Assembly: GCF_029892095.1 (NCBI RefSeq)
Contig: NZ_JARZAE010000004.1
Location: forward strand, 1,550,001-1,614,000
DNA length: 64,000 nucleotides
From: Kitasatospora sp. MAP12-44
GTDB lineage: Bacteria > Actinomycetota > Actinomycetes > Streptomycetales > Streptomycetaceae
Direction: 5' to 3'
Shown: positions 52,595 to 61,824 of the stretch, piece by piece
How positions within the stretch are numbered: position 1 is the first letter of the stretch
How the letters are laid out: each line of letters begins with the position of its first letter
Made by a program: the position numbers and the translations under genes
Notes under the pieces: generated by a model
The model's database searches: none
What the model saw: the letters and a program-made list of their open reading frames with translations, nothing else
Told to the model about the DNA's origin: nothing

Positions 52595-54113
52595 GCAGCC
52601 GGGGACGGACGCCCAGGGTGATCAGCGCGAGGGCGGCGGCCAGGGCCAGGGCGCCCATCGCGGCCGTCCCGGTGCCGAGGTCGGCGTCGGCGCCGGCGAC
52701 CGCGCCGTCGAAGGCCCGCTGGTTGATCCCCAGGACATCGCCGAGGGCCTGGCTGAACCGGTCGAAGTCGGCGTTGGACTGGCCGGCCGCGGTACCGGTG
52801 TCGAACGTGACGGCGTCCTTGAGACGCCCCTGGTCGCGCAGTGCGCGGATCCTGCGGTCGTCCACCTGGTAGGTCTGGAACGTCGTCAGGGCCCGGTCGG
52901 CGGCGGCCTGCTCGCCGGGGAAGGTGATGTTGCGCAGTTCCTCGCCGAGGAAGCCGTCGAAGGGCACGGCGGCCGGGGAGGCCCGGTGCGCGTCGACCGC
53001 GCGGGCCAGCTCGGTGTTGTAGTCGGCCAGGGTGGCGCCCTTCAGCCGCACGATGGACTGGGTCTTGTCGAGGAAGCTCTGCTCGTAGCTGTCCGCGCGG
53101 GCCGGGTCGATCAGGTAGCGGCTCTCGTCCGCGTTCATGTCGTAGGCGACGGCGCGGGCCTGGCTGAGGGCTATCACCGAGTCGTAGGCGTTGCTCTTGG
53201 CGACCACCAGGTGCTGATCGGCCCGCGAGGCCAGGCTCAGCCCGTAGCCGAGGGCCAGCGCCAGCAGCAGGGTCACCGCCGCGAGCGGCGGGTTGAGGAC
53301 CCGCCGGAACCGCACCGCGAGGGTGCGCTGCAGGACGGCGAGGGCCAGCAGGGCGAGCACGCCGGTGACCAGCAGCCACCACCAGCCGGCCGCCAGGTCG
53401 CCGCGCTGCGCGGCGTAGACGCGGTCCACGGTGGCGGCGTTGGCGGCGGTCACCTGGCCTGCGGCGGGCAGGAGTTGCTGACGCAGCAGGTCGGTGGCCT
53501 GGCGGTAGGCGTCCAGTGCGTCCGCCGACGGCTTGCCGGCCGGCGCCTTGGCCTGGTCCTCCAGGAGCTGGGCGCGGGCCACCAGCGCTTCGTACTGGCC
53601 GAGTTCGCCGAAGACGCTCTGCACGGCGCGCTGCCCGGCCGGGTCGTTGGCCGAGGCCTCGGCAGCGCCCTGCAGGTCGGCGTCCGCCTGCGCGCGGCGC
53701 TGCTCATAGGTGGTCTGGGTCTGCTGGCGCAGGGCGGCGAAGTCCGGGTCCGCGCCGATCAGCAGCAGGTCGGCCGCCTGCGCGTCCATGTCGCTCAGCG
53801 CGAAGGAGAGGTCGGCGGCCCGGACGGCCTGCGGTGCGGCCTGGTGGCCGACAGTGTCGATGCCGTCCCGGGCTCCGGTCAGCACGGCCGCCGCGACGGC
53901 TGCCGTGGTCAGGACGGTGACCAGGCAGAGCGCGGTCAGTGCGCGGAGCAGGCGCGGGGTGGTCCAGAACGCCCGGGTGAAGGCGGCCGGCCGCTCCCCC
54001 CTCCCCCTGGAGCCGCGCGGCGCGGGTGCCGGGCCGCTCGTACCGAAATCCGCCTCCGCCGGCGAACTCTTCACCCTCGGTACGAGCGTTCTGCCCGATG
54101 CACCCGCTGCCAT
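52581..54113 (-). CDS. Large membrane protein with two extracytoplasmic helical regions
   Basis: This 510-residue protein has a basic, Pro-rich N-terminus and three or four membrane helices (about 58-82, 240-265, 275-295 and 480-500). Between them lie two long helical regions (about 85-235 and 300-475), each with acidic/Gln-rich coiled-coil character like chemoreceptor or sensor periplasmic domains. No kinase or methyl-accepting domain is present. Related proteins in streptomycetes are annotated only as integral membrane proteins. It overlaps the DUF2254 gene by 14 bases. Function is not known. Confidence 0.7.
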   Translation of the reverse strand: MAAGASGRTLVPRVKSSPAEADFGTSGPAPAPRGSRGRGERPAAFTRAFWTTPRLLRALTALCLVTVLTTAAVAAAVLTGARDGIDTVGHQAAPQAVRAADLSFALSDMDAQAADLLLIGADPDFAALRQQTQTTYEQRRAQADADLQGAAEASANDPAGQRAVQSVFGELGQYEALVARAQLLEDQAKAPAGKPSADALDAYRQATDLLRQQLLPAAGQVTAANAATVDRVYAAQRGDLAAGWWWLLVTGVLALLALAVLQRTLAVRFRRVLNPPLAAVTLLLALALGYGLSLASRADQHLVVAKSNAYDSVIALSQARAVAYDMNADESRYLIDPARADSYEQSFLDKTQSIVRLKGATLADYNTELARAVDAHRASPAAVPFDGFLGEELRNITFPGEQAAADRALTTFQTYQVDDRRIRALRDQGRLKDAVTFDTGTAAGQSNADFDRFSQALGDVLGINQRAFDGAVAGADADLGTGTAAMGALALAAALALITLGVRPRLREYR

Positions 54114-54327
54114 GGCCGCGCGTCCCCTCCCTCATACTGGCCGCCGGCTGGTCCCGATGGAGGGTTCCATCCGGCGTGGTCCCGGCCCGTCTCCCCCACG
54201 AGGCGAAGCCGTTTCCTTGTCGCCGACGCTATCCCCGCAAAGATCGACTCCCCGGCTTTCCTGACGCGCTCTTGGCGCCGGGAGGGGCGGTCTTGACGCA
54301 TCCTTGGCGCGGCCGGTGAGGCAGGCC

Positions 54328-54879
54328 CTAGTGGAGGCCGATGCGGCTGGGGATCGGCACCATCGGCAGGTGCCGGCTGTTGCGGCGCTGCAGTGTCTCC
54401 AACTCGCGTTGCAGCGCGGGCTTCGGCACCACGAGCACCGGGCACTCGGCGCGCTTGACGCAGTGCGCCGTCACCGAGGGGCGCAGCAGCCTGCGCAGCC
54501 GTCCGGTGCCGGCGGCGCCGACGACCAGGAGGTCGTCACTGCGATCGGCGGTGCGGACCAGGGCCTCGCCGGCCTCGCCGCGGACGGCCTCGGCATGCAG
54601 GGGCACATCCGCGCAGCCGACGCCGACGACCCCTTCGAGCGCCTCGCGCAACCGGGCCACCGCGGCGTCGCGCCAGGCCGCGAGCAGCGGCGGGCAGGGC
54701 GCGCGGCGGTAGCCGTACTCGCCGCCCACCGGCTCCCAGGCGAGCACGGCCAGCACCTCGCCGTCGGTGCGGCGGGCCTCGGCCACCGCGTGGTGCAGAG
54801 CCGCGATGCTGCCGAGTGATCCGCTCACTCCGACGACGATCCGGCGCCGCTGCGACGCGTGCCGACTCCCCTGCTCCAT
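54328..54879 (-). CDS. Universal stress protein (UspA family)
   Basis: This 183-residue protein starts at ATG 54879 (MEQGSRHASQRRRIVVGVSG). The open frame upstream to 55023 has no clear ribosome site. It has the single UspA fold with the ATP-binding region VVGAAGTGRLRRLL and SVTAHCVKRAECPVLVVP. The C-terminus carries a basic extension (RELETLQRRNSRHLP). Usp proteins respond to starvation, oxygen limitation or osmotic stress; genes for potassium transport lie on either side. Confidence 0.85.
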   Translation of the reverse strand: MEQGSRHASQRRRIVVGVSGSLGSIAALHHAVAEARRTDGEVLAVLAWEPVGGEYGYRRAPCPPLLAAWRDAAVARLREALEGVVGVGCADVPLHAEAVRGEAGEALVRTADRSDDLLVVGAAGTGRLRRLLRPSVTAHCVKRAECPVLVVPKPALQRELETLQRRNSRHLPMVPIPSRIGLH

Positions 54880-55077
54880 GTCCGTCCCGATCCTCGATGG
54901 CTGCGACTGGATCCAGCCAATGCCACGCGCGCGACGGAACAGCCCCTCGTTGACACACCTCTGACGGTCAGCGGGGCGTTCCGGATGCGTTCTTGACAGG
55001 AGGCGGGCTGCTCTGAGCCGCACGGCGGGCGGGAGCAGAGTTGGGAGCTGCGCCGGTCCTGCGCGAGAATGGGCCCC

Positions 55078-55296
55078 ATGAACGAGAACACCCCCGACGC
55101 ACCCACCTCGGCCAACGAGCGCCGCGACCAGCTCCTGCAGGCGATGCGGCAGGGCGGCGGCGACTGGGACTGGGTGCGCGCCCGCACGACCTACGTGGTC
55201 GAGCCCGACCCGCGCACCGTACGGCGGGACCTGGAGCAGCTGCGCAAGTCGGGCGCGATCTACCGCGACCGGGAGACCGGCAAGTACCAGGCCTAG
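55078..55296 (+). CDS. Small winged-helix-like protein
   Basis: This 72-residue protein starts at ATG 55078, with an in-frame ATG at 55069 as an alternative. The C-terminal half (DPRTVRRDLEQLRKSGAIYRD) is like the recognition half of a winged helix-turn-helix, and the N-terminus is polar and probably flexible. It may be a small DNA-binding regulator. No similar full-length family was recognised. It lies between the stress protein and the transporter genes. Confidence 0.6.
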   Translation: MNENTPDAPTSANERRDQLLQAMRQGGGDWDWVRARTTYVVEPDPRTVRRDLEQLRKSGAIYRDRETGKYQA

Positions 55297-55329
55297 TGCC
55301 TCAGCAGGCGGGGCTCAGCAGGCGGCGGG

Positions 55330-57144
55330 TCAGATCGGCAGGCGGAAGGGGAGCATGCAGACCGCCACGTCGGTGCGGGCGCGCAGGATGGTGGCCAGCA
55401 GGATCCCGCGGTGGTTCTGCAGGATCCGGTAGCGGCGGTGCAGCGGTTCGACCTCCGGGATCAGCACCGCGATCTGCCGCCCGCCTTCCGCCTCGCGGCG
55501 TACGTAGTCGACCACCGGTTGGACCAGGGAGTGCTGCGGGCTGTCGATGATCTCCAGGCGCACGCCCGGATCCCACTGCGCCCACCGCTCCCGCAGCGCC
55601 TGGGCCTTCACGGGGTCGCCGTGCACCGCCACCGCCACCACGTCGTCGCCCAGCGCGAGGGCGGCGGTGAGCGCGTGCGCGGTCAGCCTGCTCACCTCCC
55701 CGATCGGGACGATGACCAGGCTGGCCCGGTGCACCAGCGGTCCGGGGATCAGCCCCAGGCCCAGCTCGATGCCCACCTCGTCGTAGTAGCGCTGGACCCG
55801 GGCGAAGAGCAGCATCAGCAGCGGCACCGTCACCACGACCACCCAGGCCCCCTCCAGGAACTTGGAGAAGAGGAACACCAGCGCGGCCACCGCCGTCATC
55901 ACCGCCCCCGTGCCGTTGACCAGCGCCCGGCGGCGCCAGCCCGGGGGCCGGTCGCGCGACCAGTGCCGCACCAGGCCGACCTGGCTGATGGTGAAGCCGA
56001 TGAACACCCCGATGGCGAACAGCGGGATCAGCCGCTGGGTGTCGGCCTGCACCGCGATCAGCAGCAGCGCCGAGAGCACCGCCAGCGCCAGCACGCCGTA
56101 GCGGTAGACCGGGCGCTCGGCGCGCAGCCCGAACAGGTGCGGCAGGCGGTGGTCGCGGGCGAGCAGGCTCATCAGCACCGGGAGCCCGCCGAAGCTGGTG
56201 TTGGCGGCCAGCGCCAGCACCAGCGCGACCAGCACGTTGGTCGCGTAGTACGCCCACCCGGTGCCGTACGCGCCGGCGGTGAGCTGGGCCAGCAGCGTCA
56301 CCCCGCCGCGCGGCGCGACGTGGTCGCGGCGGATCAGGATCGACAGCCCCACCAGCATCAGCCCGAGCAGCGTGCCGAGCATCAGCTCGGTGTGCTGCGC
56401 CCGCTTGACCCGCGGCTCGCGGAAGGCCGGCACCCCGTTGGCGATCGCCTCCACGCCCGTCAGCGCGGAGCAGCCGGCCGCGAAGGCCTTCAGGAAGAGC
56501 AGCACGCCCAGCGACTCGGTCACCGGCACCGTCTGGAGGGTGCCGACGGTCGCCAGCGGGTGCGAGCGCGCCAGCCCCAGCACGATGATGCCGAGGATGC
56601 CGACGATGAAGAGCACCGTCGGCAGCATCAGCACCCGGGCGCTCTCCGCGATGCCGCGCAGGTTGACCAGGGTGAGCAGCAGCAGCCCGATGAGGCAGAC
56701 CGACAGCAGGTGCCCGTTGAGCGCGGGGTACGCCGAGCCCAGGCTGGCGGCCCCGGCGGCCAGGCTGACGGCCACGGTCAGCACGTAGTCCACCACCAGG
56801 CTGGCCGCCGCCAGCAGACTCACCGCCGGGCCGAGGTCCTTCTTGGCCACCGCGTACGCGCCGCCGCCGTCCGGGTGCACGGCGATCACCTGGCGGTAGG
56901 ACACCACGAGCACCGCCAGCAGGGCGGTGATGACCAGGGTGATCGGCAGCGCGGCGGTCAGCGCGTTCGTCCCCGCCGCGATCAGCACCACGACGATCGC
57001 CTCGGGCCCGTACGCGACCGAGCTCAGCGCATCGAGCGACAGTGCGGCCAGGCCCTCCAGGGCGGTCAGATGGGCCTTGCCGCCCTCGCCGGGCAGCAGC
57101 TTCAGCCGGGGCCGGAGCTCGCGACGCGACAGGCCGAACGTCAT
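55330..57144 (-). CDS. APC-family transporter, KimA-like
   Basis: This 604-residue protein starts at ATG 57144, with GTGAGG before it. About twelve helices fill residues 35-430, and a soluble C-terminal domain (about 440-604) follows. The entry motif ALSLDALSSVAYGPEAI and the total length match the KimA (YdaO) group of APC-superfamily K+ importers rather than ordinary amino-acid permeases. In KimA the cytoplasmic domain senses c-di-AMP. A high-affinity Kdp system lies upstream, so a potassium role is plausible. An amino-acid substrate cannot be excluded. Confidence 0.75.
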   Translation of the reverse strand: MTFGLSRRELRPRLKLLPGEGGKAHLTALEGLAALSLDALSSVAYGPEAIVVVLIAAGTNALTAALPITLVITALLAVLVVSYRQVIAVHPDGGGAYAVAKKDLGPAVSLLAAASLVVDYVLTVAVSLAAGAASLGSAYPALNGHLLSVCLIGLLLLTLVNLRGIAESARVLMLPTVLFIVGILGIIVLGLARSHPLATVGTLQTVPVTESLGVLLFLKAFAAGCSALTGVEAIANGVPAFREPRVKRAQHTELMLGTLLGLMLVGLSILIRRDHVAPRGGVTLLAQLTAGAYGTGWAYYATNVLVALVLALAANTSFGGLPVLMSLLARDHRLPHLFGLRAERPVYRYGVLALAVLSALLLIAVQADTQRLIPLFAIGVFIGFTISQVGLVRHWSRDRPPGWRRRALVNGTGAVMTAVAALVFLFSKFLEGAWVVVVTVPLLMLLFARVQRYYDEVGIELGLGLIPGPLVHRASLVIVPIGEVSRLTAHALTAALALGDDVVAVAVHGDPVKAQALRERWAQWDPGVRLEIIDSPQHSLVQPVVDYVRREAEGGRQIAVLIPEVEPLHRRYRILQNHRGILLATILRARTDVAVCMLPFRLPI

Positions 57145-57303
57145 GGGGGACCTCACCGGCTGTGGTTGCCGCACGCATGGGTTGACGCACAGTCAGTGAT
57201 CAGTCTGCCCGGCGCCCCCGCTCGCACCGGCCCGACGCGCCCCGCCGCGGGGGCCGCTGTCACCGCGGCGGACGCCAGGGCCCGCCGGTGCTCGGCGGCG
57301 TCA

Positions 57304-58536
57304 TCAGCGCGCGGGCGACCCCGGTGCGCCGCAGAGCGTCGGCGGCTTCGGCGACCACCCGGACGACCGCGGTATCGGTAGCAGCACCCGCACGCGGAAG
57401 CCGCCCGCGTCGCCTCCCCCGTGCTGCACGCTGCCGCCGAACAGCGCGACCCGCTCGGCTATCCCCAGCAGCCCGCGGCCGGGCCGGTACCCGTCGGCGA
57501 CGCCCCGCCCGTCGTCGTTGACGTCGATGGCGAGCGCGTCCCCGGCGTGGCGGACGGTGATCTCGACGGCGTCGGCGTGCCCGTGCTTCACGGCGTTGGC
57601 CAGCGCCTCCTGGACGATCCGGTAGGCGGACAGGTCGAGGCTGCGCGGCAGTCGGGCGGCGGCGGGGTCGACCCGGGCAGTGACCTGGACCGACCCCGTC
57701 TGCTCCAGCCGTCCGGTCAGCCCGGCCAGGTCGCCGAGGCCGGGCTGCGGATCCCACGGGCCGTCCGGCGTCGAGCCGGCGGACGGCAGCAGGCCGAGCA
57801 CGCGGTCCAGTTCGTCGAGCACCTCGCGCCCGGAGTGCTCCAGGCCGGACAGCAGCTCGCGGGTCTGCCCCGGATCGCGGGGCAGCGCCCGGCGGGCGGT
57901 GCCGGCCTGGACCAGCATCAGATTGACGGTGCGGCCGACCATGTCGTGCAACTCCCGTGCGATCCGCGCCCGTTCCTCGTCGGCGACCCGCCGGTGCAGC
58001 AGCAGCCGGGCGGCCTCGCGCTCCTCCCGGCGGCGGGCGGCGCCGCAGCCGAGCGCCCAGGTCAGCAGCCAGACGAAGAGCGCCCCGGCGGAGATCATGG
58101 GATGGGTGTGAGCGGCGCCCGCGAAGTACGCGGCCATGCCGAGCAGCACGATGCCGGGGCCGAGCCGCGACCGCTCGCGGCTCGCGTACCGGCCGAGGGT
58201 GTAGAGCCCGATCAGGTTGGCGTACGGCGAGACCGGGCTCGGCAGCACGAACAGCGCCTCCACCGCGAGCGCGGCGGAGCCCGCCAGGTACGACGCCAGC
58301 GGCGCGGTGCGCCGCACGGCGAGCGCGCCGGCGACCACGGCGCTCAGCGCGAGGGCGAGCGGCAGCGGGATGCCGAGCCGCGACGCCGCGCCGATCCGCT
58401 CGACGGCCATCGCCGCCAGGAACGCGCCCGCCACCACGCGGTCGAAAAACACACGGTCGAGCAGCACGCGGTCGATCAGCGTGCGGTCGAGCAGCGCCCC
58501 GATGGTCGAGGGGCGGGTCCGAATCCAGGTCTCCAC
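57304..58536 (-). CDS. Sensor histidine kinase (NarL/DesK type), orphan
   Basis: This 410-residue protein is read from GTG 58536, for which I see no strong ribosome site, so the true start could be further in. Five or six helices cover residues about 33-155. The dimerisation/phosphoacceptor motif is ARELHDMVGRTVNLML (His), and HATPase_c follows with NAVKHGHADAVEI, DDGRGV and GRGLLGIAERV. No response regulator is adjacent. The extreme N-terminus has a five-residue repeat (LLDRT, LIDRV, LLDRV, FFDRV). After GGFRVRVLLPIP, where family members normally stop, the frame continues for 24 residues with unusual composition. Confidence 0.85.
   Translation of the reverse strand: METWIRTRPSTIGALLDRTLIDRVLLDRVFFDRVVAGAFLAAMAVERIGAASRLGIPLPLALALSAVVAGALAVRRTAPLASYLAGSAALAVEALFVLPSPVSPYANLIGLYTLGRYASRERSRLGPGIVLLGMAAYFAGAAHTHPMISAGALFVWLLTWALGCGAARRREEREAARLLLHRRVADEERARIARELHDMVGRTVNLMLVQAGTARRALPRDPGQTRELLSGLEHSGREVLDELDRVLGLLPSAGSTPDGPWDPQPGLGDLAGLTGRLEQTGSVQVTARVDPAAARLPRSLDLSAYRIVQEALANAVKHGHADAVEITVRHAGDALAIDVNDDGRGVADGYRPGRGLLGIAERVALFGGSVQHGGGDAGGFRVRVLLPIPRSSGWSPKPPTLCGAPGSPAR
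58436..58495 (-). repeat. Tandem 15-base repeats in the kinase N-terminus
   Basis: Three good 15-base units (58451-58465, 58466-58480, 58481-58495) and one decayed unit before them encode the pentapeptides LLDRT, LIDRV, LLDRV and FFDRV. Repeats this regular near a start codon are easily gained or lost by slippage. Confidence 0.75.
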
Positions 58537-58661
58537 ATTCGGACATTAGCGAGCCCGCGAGCGCCGCACATCGACCCGCAGGGCTAGGACACCCCCGTCC
58601 CCTGGCGGGGTACGGCTGCCCGATCGCGCAACCGGGTCACGCAGCCGGTCCGCCGTGCGAC

Positions 58662-60254
58662 TCAGCGCGGTTGGGTGGTGGGGATCCGCCGGCTGAAGAA
58701 GAGCGCGATCAGCGCGACGAAGGCGAGGACCGCGAGCGCGGCCCGCAGGCCCTGGATCCGCGCCGTCGCGTTCGCCTCCAGCGCCGCGGAGGTGACGTCC
58801 GCGCCCACGCCCGCCTGGTCGAGCGTCCGGGTGAGCTGGGCATCCGACAGAAACGGTACGCCGCCCATGAGTTGGGTGCTCGCCTGGCTCTTCACCGAGT
58901 CGGGGACCGCCGGGTTCTGCTCGATGCCGGCGAGGAAGGAGGAGGTCAGCACCGTGATGAGGATCGATCCGGCGAGCGCCGTGCCGATCGAGGCGCCGAG
59001 GTTGGTGACGGTGTTCTGCAGCCCGCCGACCTCGGCGCTCTGCTCGTCCGGCACCGCGGACACGGTCACCGACCCGAGCTGGGAGGCGAGCGCCCCCATG
59101 CCGAGGCCGATCAGCAGCAGCGGGACGGTGACGACCCCGGCGCCCGAGTCCGGTTTCAGCGCGGCGAGCAGGACCACCGCGCCCACGAGCATCGAGAAGA
59201 TCCCGAGCCGCACCACGCGCCGCGGCGAGACGTCCGGGACAAGCTTGGGGATCAGCACCGCGGCCGCCAGCAGGGCCACCGAGAGCGGCAGGATCCGCAC
59301 GCCCGTCCTGAGCGCGGAGAGGCCGAGCGCGACGGACAGGTAGAGCGGCACGACGAAGAACACGCCCATCTGCACCAGGAACTGGAAGAAGAACATGGTC
59401 AGGCCGCCGGTCAGTTGGCGGTTCCGCAGCAGCGCCGGGTCGACCAGCGGCTCCTTGCCCCGCGCCACCATCCGGTGCTCCCAACCGAAGAAGAGCCAGG
59501 TCAGCAGGATGCCCGCCAGCATCAGCCAGACCACCGGCGAGAGCGAGAACCAGGACGGCTCACCCGGCTTGGGCCGGAACCAGCCCCACTCGCTGGAGCG
59601 CAGGACCCCGTAGACGAAGGCGCCGATCCCCAGCGCCGAGAGCAGCGCGCCGATCACGTCGATCCGCGGGCGCAGGCCGGGCGGCGCGTCGGCGACCCGG
59701 CGGGCCAGCAGCAGGATGGCCAGCACCAGCACGAGCTCGCCGACGAACACCCAGCGCCAGGAGAAGAAGGTCGTCGCCGTGCCCCCGACCAGGGGCCCGA
59801 GTGCGATCGCCACCGCGCCCGCGGCCGTGACCAGTCCGTAGGCGGCCGGACGTCGTTCCGCGGCGAAGTTGCCGGCCACCAGCGCCACGATCGCCGGCAG
59901 GATCAGCGCCGCGCCGACGCCCTCCAGGAATGACCAACCGATCAGCAGGACGGTCAGGTTCGGGGCGAGCGCCGTCGTCAGCGAGCCGCATCCGTAGATC
60001 ACACAGCCGATCATGAAGGCCCGCTTGCGGCCGATCAGCGCGCCGACCTTGCCGCCAGTGATCATGAGCATCGCCATCACCAGCGTGTAGGCGGTGATGG
60101 CGCCTTGGAGTCCGGTCACCGTGGTGCCGATGTCGGCGGCCACCGTCGCGATCGAGACGTTCATCACCGAGCTGTCCAGCGCCATCAGGAACTGCCCGGC
60201 CCCCAGCGTCAGCAGGACGATCCTGGCGCCCTGCGCCCCCTCGCCGCGATCCAT
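58662..60254 (-). CDS. MFS multidrug transporter, DHA2 (EmrB/QacA) type
   Basis: This 530-residue protein starts at ATG 60254. Fourteen helices are expected, with the DHA2 signatures LDSSVMNVSIATVAAD (motif D1), GGKVGALIGRKRAF (motif A) and the motif C region ALGPLVGGTATTFFSWRWVF. It exports drugs or metabolites against protons. An in-frame ATG at 60311 would add 19 residues without a ribosome site. No TetR repressor is adjacent. Confidence 0.9.
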   Translation of the reverse strand: MDRGEGAQGARIVLLTLGAGQFLMALDSSVMNVSIATVAADIGTTVTGLQGAITAYTLVMAMLMITGGKVGALIGRKRAFMIGCVIYGCGSLTTALAPNLTVLLIGWSFLEGVGAALILPAIVALVAGNFAAERRPAAYGLVTAAGAVAIALGPLVGGTATTFFSWRWVFVGELVLVLAILLLARRVADAPPGLRPRIDVIGALLSALGIGAFVYGVLRSSEWGWFRPKPGEPSWFSLSPVVWLMLAGILLTWLFFGWEHRMVARGKEPLVDPALLRNRQLTGGLTMFFFQFLVQMGVFFVVPLYLSVALGLSALRTGVRILPLSVALLAAAVLIPKLVPDVSPRRVVRLGIFSMLVGAVVLLAALKPDSGAGVVTVPLLLIGLGMGALASQLGSVTVSAVPDEQSAEVGGLQNTVTNLGASIGTALAGSILITVLTSSFLAGIEQNPAVPDSVKSQASTQLMGGVPFLSDAQLTRTLDQAGVGADVTSAALEANATARIQGLRAALAVLAFVALIALFFSRRIPTTQPR

Positions 60255-60328
60255 GGCCGCCAGCCTGCCACCGGCGCTGCGGGCGGCCCGCCAACCGGGC
60301 CGGGAGATCATCCGGTTGGCGGCAGCGC

Positions 60329-60982
60329 TCACGGCCAGGCGTACTCCTGCTGCCAGTTGCCGCCCTCGCGCCGGTAGCGGACCCGGGTGTGGATCCGGTC
60401 GGGGCTGGCCTCCCAGAACTCGGCCTCGGTGACGGTGATTCCGTACAGCGTCCAGCTCGGCGGGTACGGCACCTCGTGCGGGTAGGCCTCGCCGAGCCGC
60501 CGGTACTCGGCGAGGATCTCCTCCCGTCCGCTGGGGGCGGCGCTGCCGTGCAGCAGGGCGGCGAGCTGCGAGGAGCGCGTGCGTTCGGCGAAGTCCCGTT
60601 CGCTGGCGGCCTGTTCCTGCGCCTCGGCGGTTCCCACCAGGCGCAGCTGGCGGCCGACCGTGGGCCAGTAGAACTGCGCGGCGACCCGGGGCTGCCCGGC
60701 GATCTCGACGCCCTTGCGGCTGTCCGAGCGACTTGCGAAGTAGATCCGCTGCTCGTCGATGTCCTTGCAGATCAGCACCCGGCTGGATGGCGTACCGTCG
60801 GCGCCGACCGTGCACAGGGTCATCGCGTGCGGATCGCGCTGGCCGGCCTCGGCGGCGGCGAGGATCCAGGCCTCGACGGCGTGCAGCGGGTTGGCGGGCA
60901 GGTCCGCCGTGGTGAAGCCCTTCGGGTCCAGCCCCTCGAACACCGGGATGGCCCTGAGTCGGTTGCGCGTCGTGTCACTCAC
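60329..60982 (-). CDS. pdxH: Pyridoxamine 5'-phosphate oxidase
   Basis: This 217-residue flavoprotein starts at GTG 60982; the frame continues upstream but the family begins here. PdxH features are MTLCTVGADGTPSSRVLICKD (quoted in part), FASRSDSRKGVEI, ARSRSSQ-like ERTRSSQLAAL and the C-terminal PDRIHTRVRYRREGG. It oxidises pyridoxine or pyridoxamine phosphate to pyridoxal phosphate with FMN. Length is typical. Confidence 0.92.
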   Translation of the reverse strand: MSDTTRNRLRAIPVFEGLDPKGFTTADLPANPLHAVEAWILAAAEAGQRDPHAMTLCTVGADGTPSSRVLICKDIDEQRIYFASRSDSRKGVEIAGQPRVAAQFYWPTVGRQLRLVGTAEAQEQAASERDFAERTRSSQLAALLHGSAAPSGREEILAEYRRLGEAYPHEVPYPPSWTLYGITVTEAEFWEASPDRIHTRVRYRREGGNWQQEYAWP

Positions 60983-61050
60983 CCACCCCACGCTACCGGC
61001 CCGGGAGGCAGCACCCGCTGGCGGACCGGACCGGCTCAGCAGGCCGCGGA

Positions 61051-61824
61051 TCAGAAGGCCGCGAGCCCGTTCCAACCGGGGGCGTTGCTGATGACGCTGT
61101 TGCTGTGGGCGCTCCAGGCCGCGTTGGAGCTGCCGTTGCCGGTGTACTGGAGATACCACAGGTTCCCGAAGGAGTCGACGCCCTCGATCTCGCCATTGCC
61201 GGTCGAGAAGAGCTGGTTGAACTTGCCCCAGCCCGGGGTGTTGCTGATGACGCTGTTGCTGGTGCTCGACCAGGCGGAGTTGGAGCTGCCGTCGCCGATG
61301 TAGTTGTAGTACCAGAGGTTCCCGGAACCATCCACACCATAGATGGCGCCGGTCGTGGGGTCACCCGTGATGTGGGTGAACTTGCCCCAGCCCGGAGCGT
61401 TGCTGACGATGCTGTTGCTGGTGCTCGACCAGGCGGAGTTGGAGCTGCCATTGCCGGTGTACTGGTAGTACCAGAGGTTTCCGGAGGAGTCGACGCCGTA
61501 GATCTTGCCGCCGCCGGTCGAGAACACCTGGGTGAACTTGCCCCAGCCCGGGGCGTTGCTGATGATGCTGTTGCTCGTCGCCGACCAGTCCCCCGTGGAA
61601 CTTCCGTCACCCGTGTAGTTGAAGTACCACAGGTTGCCGGAGCCGTCGATGCCGTAGATCACGCCGCCACCGCCGGAGAAGACGTGGGTGAACTTCCCCC
61701 ACCCCGGAGCGTTGCTGACGACGTTGTTGCTCGTGCCGGTCCAGCTGATGTTGGAGCCGCCGTCACCCGTGTACTGGTAGTAGCGGAGATTCCCCGATCC
61801 ATCGACACCGAACATCGGCGACGT
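61051..61824 (-). repeat. Five tandem propeller repeats of about 150 bases
   Basis: The units share long near-identical stretches (for example the SAPGWGKF-coding and SGNLWYY-coding parts), and the last unit is shortened at the C-terminus. The similarity implies recent expansion or concerted change by recombination. Confidence 0.85.

Noticed and set aside
54293..54335. TTGACG with a TAGTGG as a plus-strand promoter
   Set aside because: No plus-strand gene follows for more than 700 bases, so the match is probably chance.
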